A DNA stretch of 64,000 nucleotides, from assembly GCF_024281235.1 (NCBI RefSeq), contig NZ_JAHWXY010000002.1:62001-126000 (forward strand). The letters are read 5' to 3'. The notes under the pieces are model-generated. The model was not told the DNA's origin, searched no databases, and was given only the letters and a program-made list of their open reading frames with translations. Shown here piece by piece: positions 55,073 through 63,906 of this stretch. The DNA comes from Shinella daejeonensis (lineage in GTDB: Bacteria > Pseudomonadota > Alphaproteobacteria > Rhizobiales > Rhizobiaceae). Position numbers and translations under genes: made by a program. Within the stretch, counting starts at the first letter, position 1; the number at the start of each line of letters is the position of its first letter.

Positions 55073-55956
55073 CAGTCGTCCCAGGCGGCGCCTTCCAGCA
55101 GGTTCAGTGGAATCTTGATGTAGCGCCGGCCATTGTCCTCGGGCTCGGGCAGCCTTCCGGCATTGGTGTTGATCTGGAGGGCGTGCAGGATCAACTTGGG
55201 CATGGGCAGCGTCTCGTCGCGCGCCTGGCGTGCAGCGACGAACGCCGCCTCGGCCTTGTGAACCGACATATGGATGTTGTTCGCCTTCTGCTCGGCGACG
55301 GTCGATTCCCACATCGGCTCCCTCCCACCGGGCCCATAGTCGTGGCCGGTGAAGATGCGGGTCTCGTCGGGCAAGGCGAGGATAGCCTGGATCGACGTCC
55401 AGAGCTGGCTGGCGCTGCCGCCGGGGAAATCGGCGCGGGCCGTGCCGCTATCGGGCATGAACAGCGTGTCGTGGACGAAGGCGGCATCGCCGATGACATA
55501 GGTGATCGAGGCCAGCGTGTGGCCGGGCGAGAACATCACCCTGGCGTCGATATCGCCGACCCTGAACGTCTCGCCATCGGCGAAGAGCTTGTCCCACTGG
55601 GAGCCGTCGGCCGGGAAATCGGGCCAGTTGTAGAAATCCTTCCACAGCGTCTGGACCTCGACGACCTTCTCGCCGATCGCCGTCGGCGCGCCGGTCCTCT
55701 CCTTGAGATAGGCGGCAGCGGAAAAATGGTCGGCATGCGGGTGGGTGTCGAGAATCCACTCGACCGCATAGCCCTTGCCGGCGATGAATTTGAGGATGGT
55801 GTCGGCATGGACCGTGGCGGTCGCCGCCGATTTCTCGTCATAGTCGAGCACCGGGTCGACGATCGCGCATTTCCCCGTTTCCGGATCGGCGACGACATAC
55901 TGGATCGACCCCGTGCGCTGATCGTAGAAGCCGGTGACTTCAGGCCTGACTCGCAT
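55072..55956 (-). CDS. blh: Metallo-beta-lactamase-fold persulfide dioxygenase-like hydrolase (Blh/ETHE1 type)
   Basis: 294-aa protein opening RVRPEVTGFYDQRTGSIQYVV, with the metal motif DTHPHADHFSAA (about 91-102), SPGHTLASITY and a C-terminal FTGHDYGPGG. It lacks a rhodanese domain. Family members oxidise glutathione persulfide to sulfite. The ATG at 55956 follows AATTTTCCTC-complement GAGGAAAATT; the ATG at 56025 adds a charged leader. First gene of the BigR operon. Confidence 0.9.
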   Translation of the reverse strand: MRVRPEVTGFYDQRTGSIQYVVADPETGKCAIVDPVLDYDEKSAATATVHADTILKFIAGKGYAVEWILDTHPHADHFSAAAYLKERTGAPTAIGEKVVEVQTLWKDFYNWPDFPADGSQWDKLFADGETFRVGDIDARVMFSPGHTLASITYVIGDAAFVHDTLFMPDSGTARADFPGGSASQLWTSIQAILALPDETRIFTGHDYGPGGREPMWESTVAEQKANNIHMSVHKAEAAFVAARQARDETLPMPKLILHALQINTNAGRLPEPEDNGRRYIKIPLNLLEGAAWDD

Positions 55957-56146
55957 GGAATTTTCCTCTTGCTCTTTTTCGAGGGCGTCCAACGGATAAT
56001 TTCGATTGCGTTTATTTGAAAGCATTATTTCGTACTTAACAAGTAGCAGGAGTTGCGTCAGCGGCCGCCCGCTATCCTTCGCACCGCCGCCCGCGCCACT
56101 GCCATTGGCGTCTGACGGGCGGCGTCGCCAGGCGTGGCTTTCGGGG

Positions 56147-56467
56147 TCAGGTGTCGGGCGCGCAGTAATGGGTATAGAGCACGCTCACGACCTGACGCGC
56201 GATATCGGCTTCGATGCGGTACCAGATCGTCTGTCCATCACGGCGGCCGGCGATGATGCCATCGCGGCGCAGCAGCGCCAGATGCTGCGAAACCGTCGAA
56301 TCGCGAATGCCGAGAAATTCAGCGAGCTGGCCGACGGACTTCTCCCCATCGACGAGGTGACACAGGATCATCAGGCGATGCTGGCTCGACAGTGCCTTCA
56401 TCAGTTCGCTCGCCCGATCGACGGCGGCGCGCATCGCGTTTGCGTCCATTTCTGTTTTAATAATCAT
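56147..56467 (-). CDS. Second ArsR-family regulator with BigR/SqrR-like cysteine pair
   Basis: 106-aa winged helix: ALSSQHRLMILCHLVDGEKSV and FLGIRDSTVSQHLALLRRDG. Cys36 and Cys102 (THYCAPDT) sit as in BigR, so it may also sense reactive sulfur. It lies 190 bp upstream of blh on the same strand. An ATG at 56449 would shorten it by six residues. A perfect inverted repeat lies 3 nt ahead of the longer start. Confidence 0.88.
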   Translation of the reverse strand: MIIKTEMDANAMRAAVDRASELMKALSSQHRLMILCHLVDGEKSVGQLAEFLGIRDSTVSQHLALLRRDGIIAGRRDGQTIWYRIEADIARQVVSVLYTHYCAPDT

Positions 56468-56470
56468 ATT

Positions 56471-56482
56471 TGCGTATCTACG
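56471..56482. promoter_or_regulatory. Inverted repeat ahead of the second ArsR gene
   Basis: GCGTA-TC-TACGC in an AT-rich setting, 3 nt upstream of the start codon. Its place suggests an autoregulatory operator on a very short or absent leader. Confidence 0.45.
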
Positions 56483-56563
56483 CCATTACGTATATTTTGT
56501 CAACAGAACCTTCCACCATATCGATAGTAGCGGGAGACAGGCTGCTTGCGGAGTATCGAACCT

Positions 56564-56758
56564 ATGATGCGCAATCGCGAGATTGTTTGCCCGGGATGCG
56601 CGGCGGTCAATCGGACGCCCGCCGACAAGCCGGCCGGTGCGGGAAAGCGCGGCAGATGCGGCAACGCTCTCTTCAACGGCAGGCCGCTCGACGCCGACGC
56701 CGCCATGTTCGAGCATCAGACCCGTCGCCCCGCCGTTCCGATGCTGGTCACAGCCTGA
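56564..56758 (+). pseudogene. TrxC-like thioredoxin 2, N-terminal zinc-ribbon remnant
   Basis: The 64 codons read REIVCPGCAAVNRTPADKPAG, GRCGNALFNG and end RPAVPMLVTA before a stop. This is the zinc ribbon of thioredoxin 2 followed by the first strand; the WCGPC active site and the rest are missing. One zinc Cys is replaced by Arg (GAGKRGRCG), and the frame is divergent from the ArsR gene. 56759-56939 shows nothing else. Confidence 0.75.
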
Positions 56759-56939
56759 CAACTCAGACGCTCATCAGGGCACGGGGCTAATGTCATCCAG
56801 CGCGCACGATCTTGAGCAATCCCGGCGATCGATCGGATTCAAGCCGTCCACCTCGAATGGCGACGGTGAAGCGCAGCATATTTTATGTGGGCGGCAAAGG
56901 GAGCCGCGAACCGGCGCTCGACGTCCAAGTGCAATAAGT

Positions 56940-56963
56940 CTCCGGGGCATCTCTGCCCCGGAG
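56940..56963 (-). terminator. Hairpin downstream of choX
   Basis: CTCCGGGGCA and TGCCCCGGAG form a perfect 10-bp stem with a TCTC/GAGA loop, 15 nt after the choX stop. T-rich tail is weak. Confidence 0.7.
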
Positions 56964-56977
56964 CGGGCAGGGAAATC

Positions 56978-57919
56978 TCACCCCTGAAGGGCGCTTTCGA
57001 CGGCTTCCAGCGCCGGCTTGCCATCGAACGTCGTCACGCCATCGAGCCAGGGCTTGATCACATCCGGATGAGCCTTGAGCCAGGCGGCGGCAGCTTCCTT
57101 CGGGTCCGCTCCCTGGTTCAGGATCGCATCCATGATCTCGTTTTCCATCGTGAGCGTGAACTTCAGATTTTGAAGGAAGCGGCTGGCATTGGGGCAGTCC
57201 GCAACGAAGCCGGTGCGAATGTTGGTAAAGACCGTCGCGCCGCCGTAATTCGGACCGAACGTGGCATCGCCTCCGCTCAGATAGGCTATGTCGTATTTGG
57301 TGTTCATCGGATGCGGCTCCCATCCGAGGAAAACGATCCAGGCGTCCTCGTTGATCTGACGATCGACCTGCGTGAGCATGCCTTGCTCCGAGGATTCGAC
57401 GAGCTCCCATCCCTTCAAGCCGAACTCGTTCTTGTCGATCATGGCCTGGATCATGGTGTTGCCCGTGCTTCCGGGCTCGATGCCGTAGATCTTGCGTTCG
57501 AATTTCTCGGCGAATTTTGCAAGGTCGGCAAAATCCTTCACCCCCGCGTCGAATGCCGCCTTCGGAACCGCGAGCGTATATTTCGCGCCTTCCAGGTTGG
57601 GGCCGATCACGACGATCGACTTGTCCTCGATATAGGGCTTGCGATCCTGCACCATGGCGGGCTCCCAATCACCGAGATAGACGTCGACTTCGCTGTTCTT
57701 CAAGCTTGCATAGGTCACGGGGATGGAGAGCATGATGCTGCTCGGCTCATATCCGAGCGATTCGAGGATGATCGACGAAATCGACGTCGTCGACGTGATA
57801 TCGGTCCAGCCGACATCGGAGAAGCGGACCTGTCTGCAACTCTCAGGCTCCGCGGCGTGCAATGCGGACGGCATCAAAGGAAGCAGGCTGACGCCGGCGG
57901 CTAGAAGAAATTTCAGCAT
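56978..57919 (-). CDS. choX: ChoX-like choline/betaine ABC substrate-binding protein
   Basis: Periplasmic type-II binding protein of 313 aa. A signal peptide (ending ALHAAE) precedes the OpuAC-type fold. The aromatic box that holds the trimethylammonium group appears as Trp in DVGWTDI, Trp in LGDWEPAM, Tyr in GAKYTLAVP and Trp in FLGWEPHP, as in Sinorhizobium ChoX. No permease or ATPase gene is adjacent, so it must share a transporter encoded elsewhere. It follows the GMC gene on the same strand. Confidence 0.9.
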   Translation of the reverse strand: MLKFLLAAGVSLLPLMPSALHAAEPESCRQVRFSDVGWTDITSTTSISSIILESLGYEPSSIMLSIPVTYASLKNSEVDVYLGDWEPAMVQDRKPYIEDKSIVVIGPNLEGAKYTLAVPKAAFDAGVKDFADLAKFAEKFERKIYGIEPGSTGNTMIQAMIDKNEFGLKGWELVESSEQGMLTQVDRQINEDAWIVFLGWEPHPMNTKYDIAYLSGGDATFGPNYGGATVFTNIRTGFVADCPNASRFLQNLKFTLTMENEIMDAILNQGADPKEAAAAWLKAHPDVIKPWLDGVTTFDGKPALEAVESALQG

Positions 57920-57985
57920 TTCGGTTCCCTCTCTTTTTGAGCTTGGCATGCGCAACGACGAAGGCAGCGAACGAGAACGATCGTC

Positions 57986-59656
57986 TCAGGCGACCTGCTT
58001 CTCGTCGAAGAAGAAGAGCGGACGTTCCGGGTCGAGGGCCGGACGCCCGAGGATGCTGTCGGCGGCCTTCTCGGCGATCATGATGACGGTGGCATTGAGG
58101 TTCGAACTGATCACGTTCGGCATGACCGAGGCATCGACGACCCGAAGCCCGTCCACCCCCCTCACCTTGAGATCCGTGTCGACCACGGCGAGATCATCGC
58201 TTCCCATTCGGCACGAGCAGCTTGGGTGGAACTCCGTCTCGCTGACGCCCTGGACGAAACGCAGGATGTCATCGCGCGAGGTCACCGCCGGCCCGGGCAG
58301 CAATTCCTCGCCCAGGAACGCTCGCAGCGCGGGCTGGTTGACGATGTCGCGCGCCATCATCACCCCGTCGACGAGCTCTCGCCTGTCTTTCTCGCTTTGC
58401 AGGAAATTGAAGACGATCCTCGGAGCCCTTGCCGGATCCGCACTCGCAAGCTCGATGTGCCCCCGCGCATCCTGCCGGAGCTGGCTCACATGCATCTGGA
58501 ACCCCTGCATGAGCCGGATCTCGTTGTCGACATAGCGCATCGCCACAGGGGCGAAATGGTACTGGATGTTCGGAGCCGGGAGTCCCGCTTCCGTCCGCAC
58601 GAGCCCCCCGGCCTCCCAGATGTTTGAAGCCACCGGACCCCGTCGGTCGAGAAGCCAGCGCGCACCGACGGCCGCCTTGACGAACGGATTGGCCAGATGC
58701 TTCAGACTGACATTCCTGCGGCAGCTCCACTGCATCACCAGATCGATGTGGTCCTGAAGGTTCCTGCCGACGCCGGGAAGGTCGGCCTGGACGTCAAGGC
58801 CCATGCCCCGAAGCGCCTCGCTCGGGCCGACACCCGACAGCAGCAGCAATTGCGGCGAATTGATCGCCCCGCCACTCAGGAGGATCTCGCGGTCCGCGTG
58901 AACGACATACTGTCGGCCGCGGTGACGCACGATGATCGATCTGGCCCGCCCGCCCTCGATGGCGACCTTCTCGACCAGCGCTTCGGTCACGATCGTCAGG
59001 TTCGGCCGGTTGGCCGCGGGATGGAGGTAGGCGACGGCGGCGGAACAGCGGCGGCCGTTCCATTTCGTGCTGTCGTAGCGACCGAGACCTTCCGGTTTGT
59101 AGCCGTTGAGATCGTCCGAGGTTCCGATGCCGGCCTCTTCCCCAGAAGCGACGAATGCGTCGTACAATATGTTGGTCGATGCGCCCTTGCTCACGCCGAG
59201 CGGACCCGAGCCGCCATGCCAGGGATTTTCTCCCCGCTGGTTGCGCTCGGCCTTCTTGAAATAGGGCAGGCAATGGGCGTAGTCCCATGCCGGCAAGCCG
59301 AACTCCGCCGCCCAACGGTCGTAATCGGACGGATGTCCCCTCAGATAGACCATGGAATTGATCGAGGAACTGCCGCCGAGCACCTTGCCGCGCGGAACCG
59401 GAATCTGCCGGCCATGCATTTCTTCTTCCGGCGCGCTCGCGTAATTCCAGTTGAGCTTCGGATCGTTCCAGACCTTGTAGACGCCGGCGGGCATGTGGAT
59501 GAACAGGCTGCGGTCACGGCCGCCGGCTTCGAGCACCAGGACCCGGAGGTCAGCATCGGCCGAGAGCCGGTTTGCCAGCACGCAGCCGGCCGAGCCCGCG
59601 CCGACCACAATGTAGTCGTAGCTGCCTTCCAGCGGATTGCCGCCAAAACTGACCAT
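57986..59656 (-). CDS. GMC-family oxidoreductase (choline-dehydrogenase-like)
   Basis: FAD-dependent alcohol dehydrogenase, 556 aa. The dinucleotide motif [19 protein letters not shown] (about 13-31), the GMC signature GKVLGGSSSINSMVYLRG and the C-terminal active-site region with EFHPSCSCRMG (catalytic His) and SSNLNATVIMIAEKAAD are all intact. The start at 59656 follows GGAAGGGAGAAG. BetA is possible, since a choline binder follows, but related GMC enzymes oxidise many alcohols. Controlled presumably by the divergent TetR protein. Confidence 0.92.
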   Translation of the reverse strand: MVSFGGNPLEGSYDYIVVGAGSAGCVLANRLSADADLRVLVLEAGGRDRSLFIHMPAGVYKVWNDPKLNWNYASAPEEEMHGRQIPVPRGKVLGGSSSINSMVYLRGHPSDYDRWAAEFGLPAWDYAHCLPYFKKAERNQRGENPWHGGSGPLGVSKGASTNILYDAFVASGEEAGIGTSDDLNGYKPEGLGRYDSTKWNGRRCSAAVAYLHPAANRPNLTIVTEALVEKVAIEGGRARSIIVRHRGRQYVVHADREILLSGGAINSPQLLLLSGVGPSEALRGMGLDVQADLPGVGRNLQDHIDLVMQWSCRRNVSLKHLANPFVKAAVGARWLLDRRGPVASNIWEAGGLVRTEAGLPAPNIQYHFAPVAMRYVDNEIRLMQGFQMHVSQLRQDARGHIELASADPARAPRIVFNFLQSEKDRRELVDGVMMARDIVNQPALRAFLGEELLPGPAVTSRDDILRFVQGVSETEFHPSCSCRMGSDDLAVVDTDLKVRGVDGLRVVDASVMPNVISSNLNATVIMIAEKAADSILGRPALDPERPLFFFDEKQVA

Positions 59657-59731
59657 GCGCTTCTCCCTTCCGAGGGGCAAGCAATCCCGCTCCGAAGCCG
59701 CGAATTGCACGGCCGGATAGAAGGGACGCCG

Positions 59732-59775
59732 GAAGATAACAATCGTTATCTATTTGCATAACGATTGTTATCTTC
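59732..59775. promoter_or_regulatory. Perfect 18-bp twin palindrome in the GMC/TetR divergent promoter
   Basis: GAAGATAACAATCGTTAT and its exact reverse complement flank an 8-nt spacer (CTATTTGC). Each arm also contains a smaller palindrome, GATAAC-AATC-GTTATC on the left and the matching copy on the right, giving two likely TetR-dimer sites 24 bp apart centre to centre. Located 76 bp from the GMC start and 91 bp from the TetR start. Confidence 0.85.
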
Positions 59776-59865
59776 TTCGTCAACAGATTGCCGCGCAATA
59801 GGCGTTGGCTCCCGCTGCCGCAGGCTCTATTCAGGAGACGTAGGACAAACGATGACGGGTGCGGG

Positions 59866-60456
59866 ATGCGGCAGGCAAGTAAGAGCGGGCGGACGAAGGA
59901 GGACGACCCGGTCGTGCGGATCGTCGAAGCCGTATGCGACGTCATCGCGGACGAAGGCGTCGGCAATCTCAGCCTGCGCAAGGTCGCGGAGAAGGCCGGG
60001 GCGACCATCGGACTGATCACCCACCATTTTCCCAACAGGGCGGCGATGGTGAAGGCGGCCGTCGAATATGCCTGGGAGAAGGCGAAGAAGCAGATCAAAT
60101 GGCCCACGACGGTGAACGAGGCCGAAATCATCGCATGCCTGGAAGCCTTCCTGCCACTGGAGCAGCCCCGTCGGCGCGAGCTCTCCGTCTGGCTGGCATT
60201 CTGGGCACTCACCCAGACCTCTGCAGAGCTTCAGGAGATCCACCGGGGCATCCATACCTTCATGCGCGACAAGCACGTCCGCTGGATCCGGCTGATGGGG
60301 TATTCCCTCGAAGACGCCCGTCGCATCGCCGACGGCCTTCTCCTGCAATGCGACGGCATTCTTGTCTATGCGCTTCTGGACGAGCCCTATTGGACGCCGG
60401 ACCGCCAGCGCGCCATCGTCGCCGACGCCGTAGGCAAGGTCCTGCGCCCGGCCTAG
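59866..60456 (+). CDS. TetR-family regulator (BetI-like)
   Basis: 196-aa repressor. The helix-turn-helix (about 20-65) contains EAVCDVIADEGVGNLSLRKVAEKAGATIGLITHHFPNRAAM, and the C-terminal helical domain has ELSVWLAFWALTQTSAELQEIHRG, reminiscent of BetI. The start at 59866 (MRQASKSGRTK) is chosen; upstream in-frame starts add a basic leader lying inside the operator region. Divergent from the GMC-choX pair. Confidence 0.92.
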   Translation: MRQASKSGRTKEDDPVVRIVEAVCDVIADEGVGNLSLRKVAEKAGATIGLITHHFPNRAAMVKAAVEYAWEKAKKQIKWPTTVNEAEIIACLEAFLPLEQPRRRELSVWLAFWALTQTSAELQEIHRGIHTFMRDKHVRWIRLMGYSLEDARRIADGLLLQCDGILVYALLDEPYWTPDRQRAIVADAVGKVLRPA

Positions 60457-60648
60457 AACAAGGAATGGAAGAAAGACTGGCGGACTGAGCTCTTGAAGGA
60501 GCTCGAACCGCCGGCCTCTGCGCCTCGCTGGCTAAACCGCTGATTTCTTGTGAGATCTGCGACATAAGCCCTTCAAACCTCCTAGGTGTATAGTCCCGGA
60601 CTGTAATGGTGCATCATTAATCCTGAGTCGTCAGGATGAGGATGCCTT

Positions 60649-60930
60649 GTGGGAAGTATTCTTCACGGCAGCGCCCGTACGACGCCGCGTCTTCGAGCCG
60701 AACTCCAAGCGTCGCAAGAAAGCACCCGGTCCCTTGCCGCCCGCTACGGCCTGAATCCGAAGACGGTGGCCAAATGGCGCAAGCGGACCACGACGGCCGA
60801 TGCGCCGATGGGACCCAAGTCCCCCAGGAGCACGGTGCTGACACCAGCCGAGGAAGCCATCGTCGTGGCTTTCCGGCATAATGTTTCATGGCTGCTTCCT
60901 TCCTTCAGCTTTCGACAGCCAGACATGTGA
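60649..60930 (+). mobile_element. IS481-family transposase N-terminal relic
   Basis: The frame GSILHGSARTTPRLRAELQA, SLAARYGLNPKTVAKWRKRTTTADAPMG and SPRSTVLTPAEEAIVVAFR is the helix-turn-helix N-terminus of an IS481 transposase (about 77 codons). From about 60880 the sequence diverges and the DDE domain is missing. 60457-60648 holds nothing recognisable except possible left-end sequence of this element. Confidence 0.85.
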
Positions 60931-60976
60931 GCCCTCTTTCAGCTCGAAGGGAAGCGGCCGCAAATTACCCGATGAC

Positions 60977-61141
60977 TCATTGATCAGAGCCAGAAGATGA
61001 CGGCGGGGCGATGCAGATGGCCGAGAAGAAGGTATGGGCGCATCGGTCGTAGCGGGTTGCGATGCGCCGCCAGTCCTTGAGCTTGGCGAATAGATTCGAC
61101 CTTGTGGCGCTGGCGATAGAGTGCTGTGTCATAGGCGTAGG
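60977..61141 (-). mobile_element. IS5-family transposase C-terminal relic
   Basis: On the minus strand LFAKLKDWRRIATRYDRCAH and TFFSAICIA match the C-terminus of IS5 transposases, followed by a frameshifted tail to a stop at 60977. A preceding stretch YAYDTALYRQRHKVE is in another frame. The catalytic Glu of this region lies at the frame break. Only about 55 codons remain. Confidence 0.75.
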
Positions 61142-61524
61142 TGTTGCCGCGTAGCTCCTCTTGGAGGTCGTTTATGAGGAGGTCGATATGCGATCCCGAT
61201 CCTCAAGCCGCCCCAGCTCCTCACGGACGGCCGGCCCCGGCCGAAGCAAAAATCACCGTCTTTACTCGCAGCATTCATTCACGCGGGCGCAGCGCCCGCG
61301 ACAGGTCCGTCAGCTTGGGCAGAATCGTTTAAAGCAGGATACCAGAAAGATGTTGCACGATCGACGTTAGCGTAAGCAGAGCTTATCGTTCACGGCAGAT
61401 TTTTCGACATTTACAACGCTTTCGTAAAATAGGACTTTGCTCAAAGAAGAAGCAAATCCAGTGAGAGTGGGGTGATCTCAACTTGTCGCTGCGTCATGCT
61501 TCGCATCGACAAAGAGGTGTCCAC
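61142..61524. other. Spacer ahead of the SnaA-type monooxygenase gene
   Basis: Contains short frames without family similarity. The last 150 bp are AT-richer and presumably hold the promoter, but no convincing -35/-10 pair or operator was identified. Confidence 0.4.
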
Positions 61525-62886
61525 ATGAGCAAAAAGCAGATGAAGCTTGGTCTTTCCATGCGGTACATGGGGTATCATGTCGGCGCATGGCGGCACCCGG
61601 ATACCGTCAAGGGCGGCAACTCGCTTCTCCAGTCCTTCCTCGGTGTGGCCCGGACGGCCGAGCGTGCCAAATTCGACATGCTCTTCCTTGCCGACGGTAT
61701 CGGCGTGCGCCTGGATGACAAGCCGAAAGGCTCGCTCTGCCGCTCGCACCACAATGTCGAGCTGGAGCCGCTGACGCTGCTTTCAGCGCTGGCGGCCCTG
61801 ACGCAAAACATCGGCCTGGTCGCCACCGCCTCGACGACCTACAACGAGCCGTTCCACATCGCCCGCAAATATGGCTCGCTGGATCAGATCAGCGGCGGGC
61901 GCGCTGCCTGGAACGTCGTCACCTCCTGGTCGGACCAGGAGGCGTGGAACTTTTCGATGAGCAAGCAGCTCGACTATGAGACCCGCTACGAGCGCGCGGC
62001 GGAGTTCGTCGATGTCGTCACCGGGCTCTGGGATAGCTGGGACGAGGATGCATTCGTCATCGACAAGGAGTCGGGCGTCTTCTTCGACGACAGCAAGATG
62101 CATGTGCTTGACCATGTCGGCAAGCATTTCTCCGTCCGCGGCCCGCTCAGCGTCCGCCGCTCGCCGCAGGGCCGGCCGATCCTCGTGCAGGCCGGGGTTT
62201 CCGAGCCGGGCCAGCAGATTGCCGCGAAATTTTGCGACATGGTATTCATGGCCAAGAACGATCTCACATCGGCGCAGGATTACTATGCGTCCGTCAAGAA
62301 CCGTCTCGAGGGATATGGGCGCAAGCGAAGCGATCTCCTGATGATGCTCGGCCTGACGCCGATCGTCGGCCGCACCCGTGAAGAGGCGCAGGAGAAATAC
62401 GAGCAGTTGGAATCGCTGATCGACCCGATCGTCGGCCTGCAGTTGCTCTACCGGTCCTTCGGCGATCTGTCCCATCTGCCACTCGATGGCCCCGTGCCGA
62501 AGCCCGATTTCGACAAGGTCGGCCTCAAGAGCAGCGCCCAGATGTATTACGATCTGGCCCAGAAGCAGAACCTGACGATCCGCCAGCTCTACAAGAAGCT
62601 CGGCATGGCGCAGGAACACAAGACCGTGGTTGGCACCGCGAAAGACGTCGCCGACGAGATGGAGAGCTGGTTCAACGCGGGCGCCGCCGACGGCTTCAAC
62701 ATCACGCCCGCCGTTCTTCCGCAAGGCATCGACGATTTCGTCGCGCTGGTGCTGCCGGAACTGCGCAAGCGCGGCCTGTTCCGCGAGGAATACGAGGGCC
62801 GGACGTTGCGGGAAAATCTCGGCCTGCCCGTTCCGGCAAGCCGTTACGAGCAGCCGGCCACCACCAAGAAGCTGATGGTAGGCTGA
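61525..62886 (+). CDS. NtaA/SnaA/DszA-family FMNH2-dependent monooxygenase
   Basis: 453-aa bacterial-luciferase-fold enzyme using reduced flavin supplied by a partner reductase. Family segments are MRYMGYHVGAWRHPD (about 12-26), FDMLFLADG, TASTTYNEPFHIARKYGSLDQISGGRAAWNVVTS (about 104-138) and HFSVRGPLSVRRSPQGRPILVQAGVSEPGQ. Known relatives act on nitrilotriacetate, EDTA, dibenzothiophene sulfone or pristinamycin; the substrate here is unknown. GAGGTG precedes the ATG at 61525. Followed after 16 nt by its likely reductase. Confidence 0.93.
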   Translation: MSKKQMKLGLSMRYMGYHVGAWRHPDTVKGGNSLLQSFLGVARTAERAKFDMLFLADGIGVRLDDKPKGSLCRSHHNVELEPLTLLSALAALTQNIGLVATASTTYNEPFHIARKYGSLDQISGGRAAWNVVTSWSDQEAWNFSMSKQLDYETRYERAAEFVDVVTGLWDSWDEDAFVIDKESGVFFDDSKMHVLDHVGKHFSVRGPLSVRRSPQGRPILVQAGVSEPGQQIAAKFCDMVFMAKNDLTSAQDYYASVKNRLEGYGRKRSDLLMMLGLTPIVGRTREEAQEKYEQLESLIDPIVGLQLLYRSFGDLSHLPLDGPVPKPDFDKVGLKSSAQMYYDLAQKQNLTIRQLYKKLGMAQEHKTVVGTAKDVADEMESWFNAGAADGFNITPAVLPQGIDDFVALVLPELRKRGLFREEYEGRTLRENLGLPVPASRYEQPATTKKLMVG

Positions 62887-62902
62887 GGTCGAGGAGGCGG
62901 AC

Positions 62903-63895
62903 ATGCAAGCCATAGCCACGTCAAGCGTCAACGCCATCGACGTCAATCTACCGGCCGAGGAAGGCGATCCCGCCGCCGATGCGCGCCTGTTCCGGCGCTG
63001 CCTCGGGCAATACGGGACAGGCATTGCCATTATCACCGGCGAAAGCGACGGCCGGCGCGCCGCCGTGACGGTCAACTCCTTCTCGTCGGTCTCGCTCGAT
63101 CCGCCGCTCATCCTCTGGTCGATCGCCCGTACCTCTCGCAGCTTTCCGATCTTTACCGGCGGCGGGCGCTTCGCCGTCAACATTCTGTCTTCCCAGCAGA
63201 TGGACGTCTCCCGTCATTTTTCTAGCAAGATCGAGGACAAGTTCGCCGACAGCGCCTGGTCGCCGGGCGCCTATGGCACGCCGCTGATCGACGGCTGCTT
63301 GGCACATCTTGAATGCGAAACACATTCGCTGGTCGAGGGCGGCGACCATGTCATCGTCATCGGCCTCGTCAAGCGCGCCAGCCGGTTCGAGGGCACGCCG
63401 CTGCTGTTTTCGCAGGGGCAGTACAGCATCGCGGAATCCCATCCAGAGACGTCGCCGACCCCGGAAGCCAGCGGCGCCATGCCGGACACGACATCGGAGG
63501 GCACCATCGTCTCGCAGATATTCGAGGTGCATAACCTGCTGTCCTCGGTCTTCGACGAGCATCGGCGGGCGGAAGGCGTCGATATCTCGGTCGCCCGCGT
63601 CCTCGCCTGCCTTTACGATGCGGACGGCCTGAAGGCCGATCAACTGGCGGCGGCAACCTATCTCGGCCAGCGGGATACAGAAGACGCCGTTGCCGAACTT
63701 TCGCGTCGGTCGCTGCTGACCAACACGGGCGGAAGCCTGTCGCTCACGCCCGCCGGCCGGCAGGTCCGGGAGGCGATCAAACGGCGCTGGCAGGACTTCC
63801 AGCAGGCACAGATCGCGGGTATTCCCGAAGCCGATCTCAAGAGCACGATCCGGACACTGTCGAAGCTGATCGATCAAAACAAAACGATGCAATAA
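62903..63895 (+). CDS. Flavin reductase fused to MarR-like winged-helix domain
   Basis: 330-aa two-domain protein. Residues about 25-180 are a flavin reductase (HpaC/NtaB type): [47 protein letters not shown] and the GDH motif in [11 protein letters not shown] Pro/Thr-rich linker (about 180-203) leads to a winged-helix domain (about 205-325) with [41 protein letters not shown] and [17 protein letters not shown], as in MarR proteins. The fusion suggests flavin supply and substrate-linked control in one chain. The ATG follows GAGGAGG. Confidence 0.92.
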   Translation: MQAIATSSVNAIDVNLPAEEGDPAADARLFRRCLGQYGTGIAIITGESDGRRAAVTVNSFSSVSLDPPLILWSIARTSRSFPIFTGGGRFAVNILSSQQMDVSRHFSSKIEDKFADSAWSPGAYGTPLIDGCLAHLECETHSLVEGGDHVIVIGLVKRASRFEGTPLLFSQGQYSIAESHPETSPTPEASGAMPDTTSEGTIVSQIFEVHNLLSSVFDEHRRAEGVDISVARVLACLYDADGLKADQLAAATYLGQRDTEDAVAELSRRSLLTNTGGSLSLTPAGRQVREAIKRRWQDFQQAQIAGIPEADLKSTIRTLSKLIDQNKTMQ

Positions 63896-63906
63896 TCGGG
63901 GCAGCC

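Noticed and set aside
61161-61370. Forward 69-codon frame with Ser/Arg-rich translation
   Set aside because: No ribosome site, no family similarity and biased composition; likely chance.
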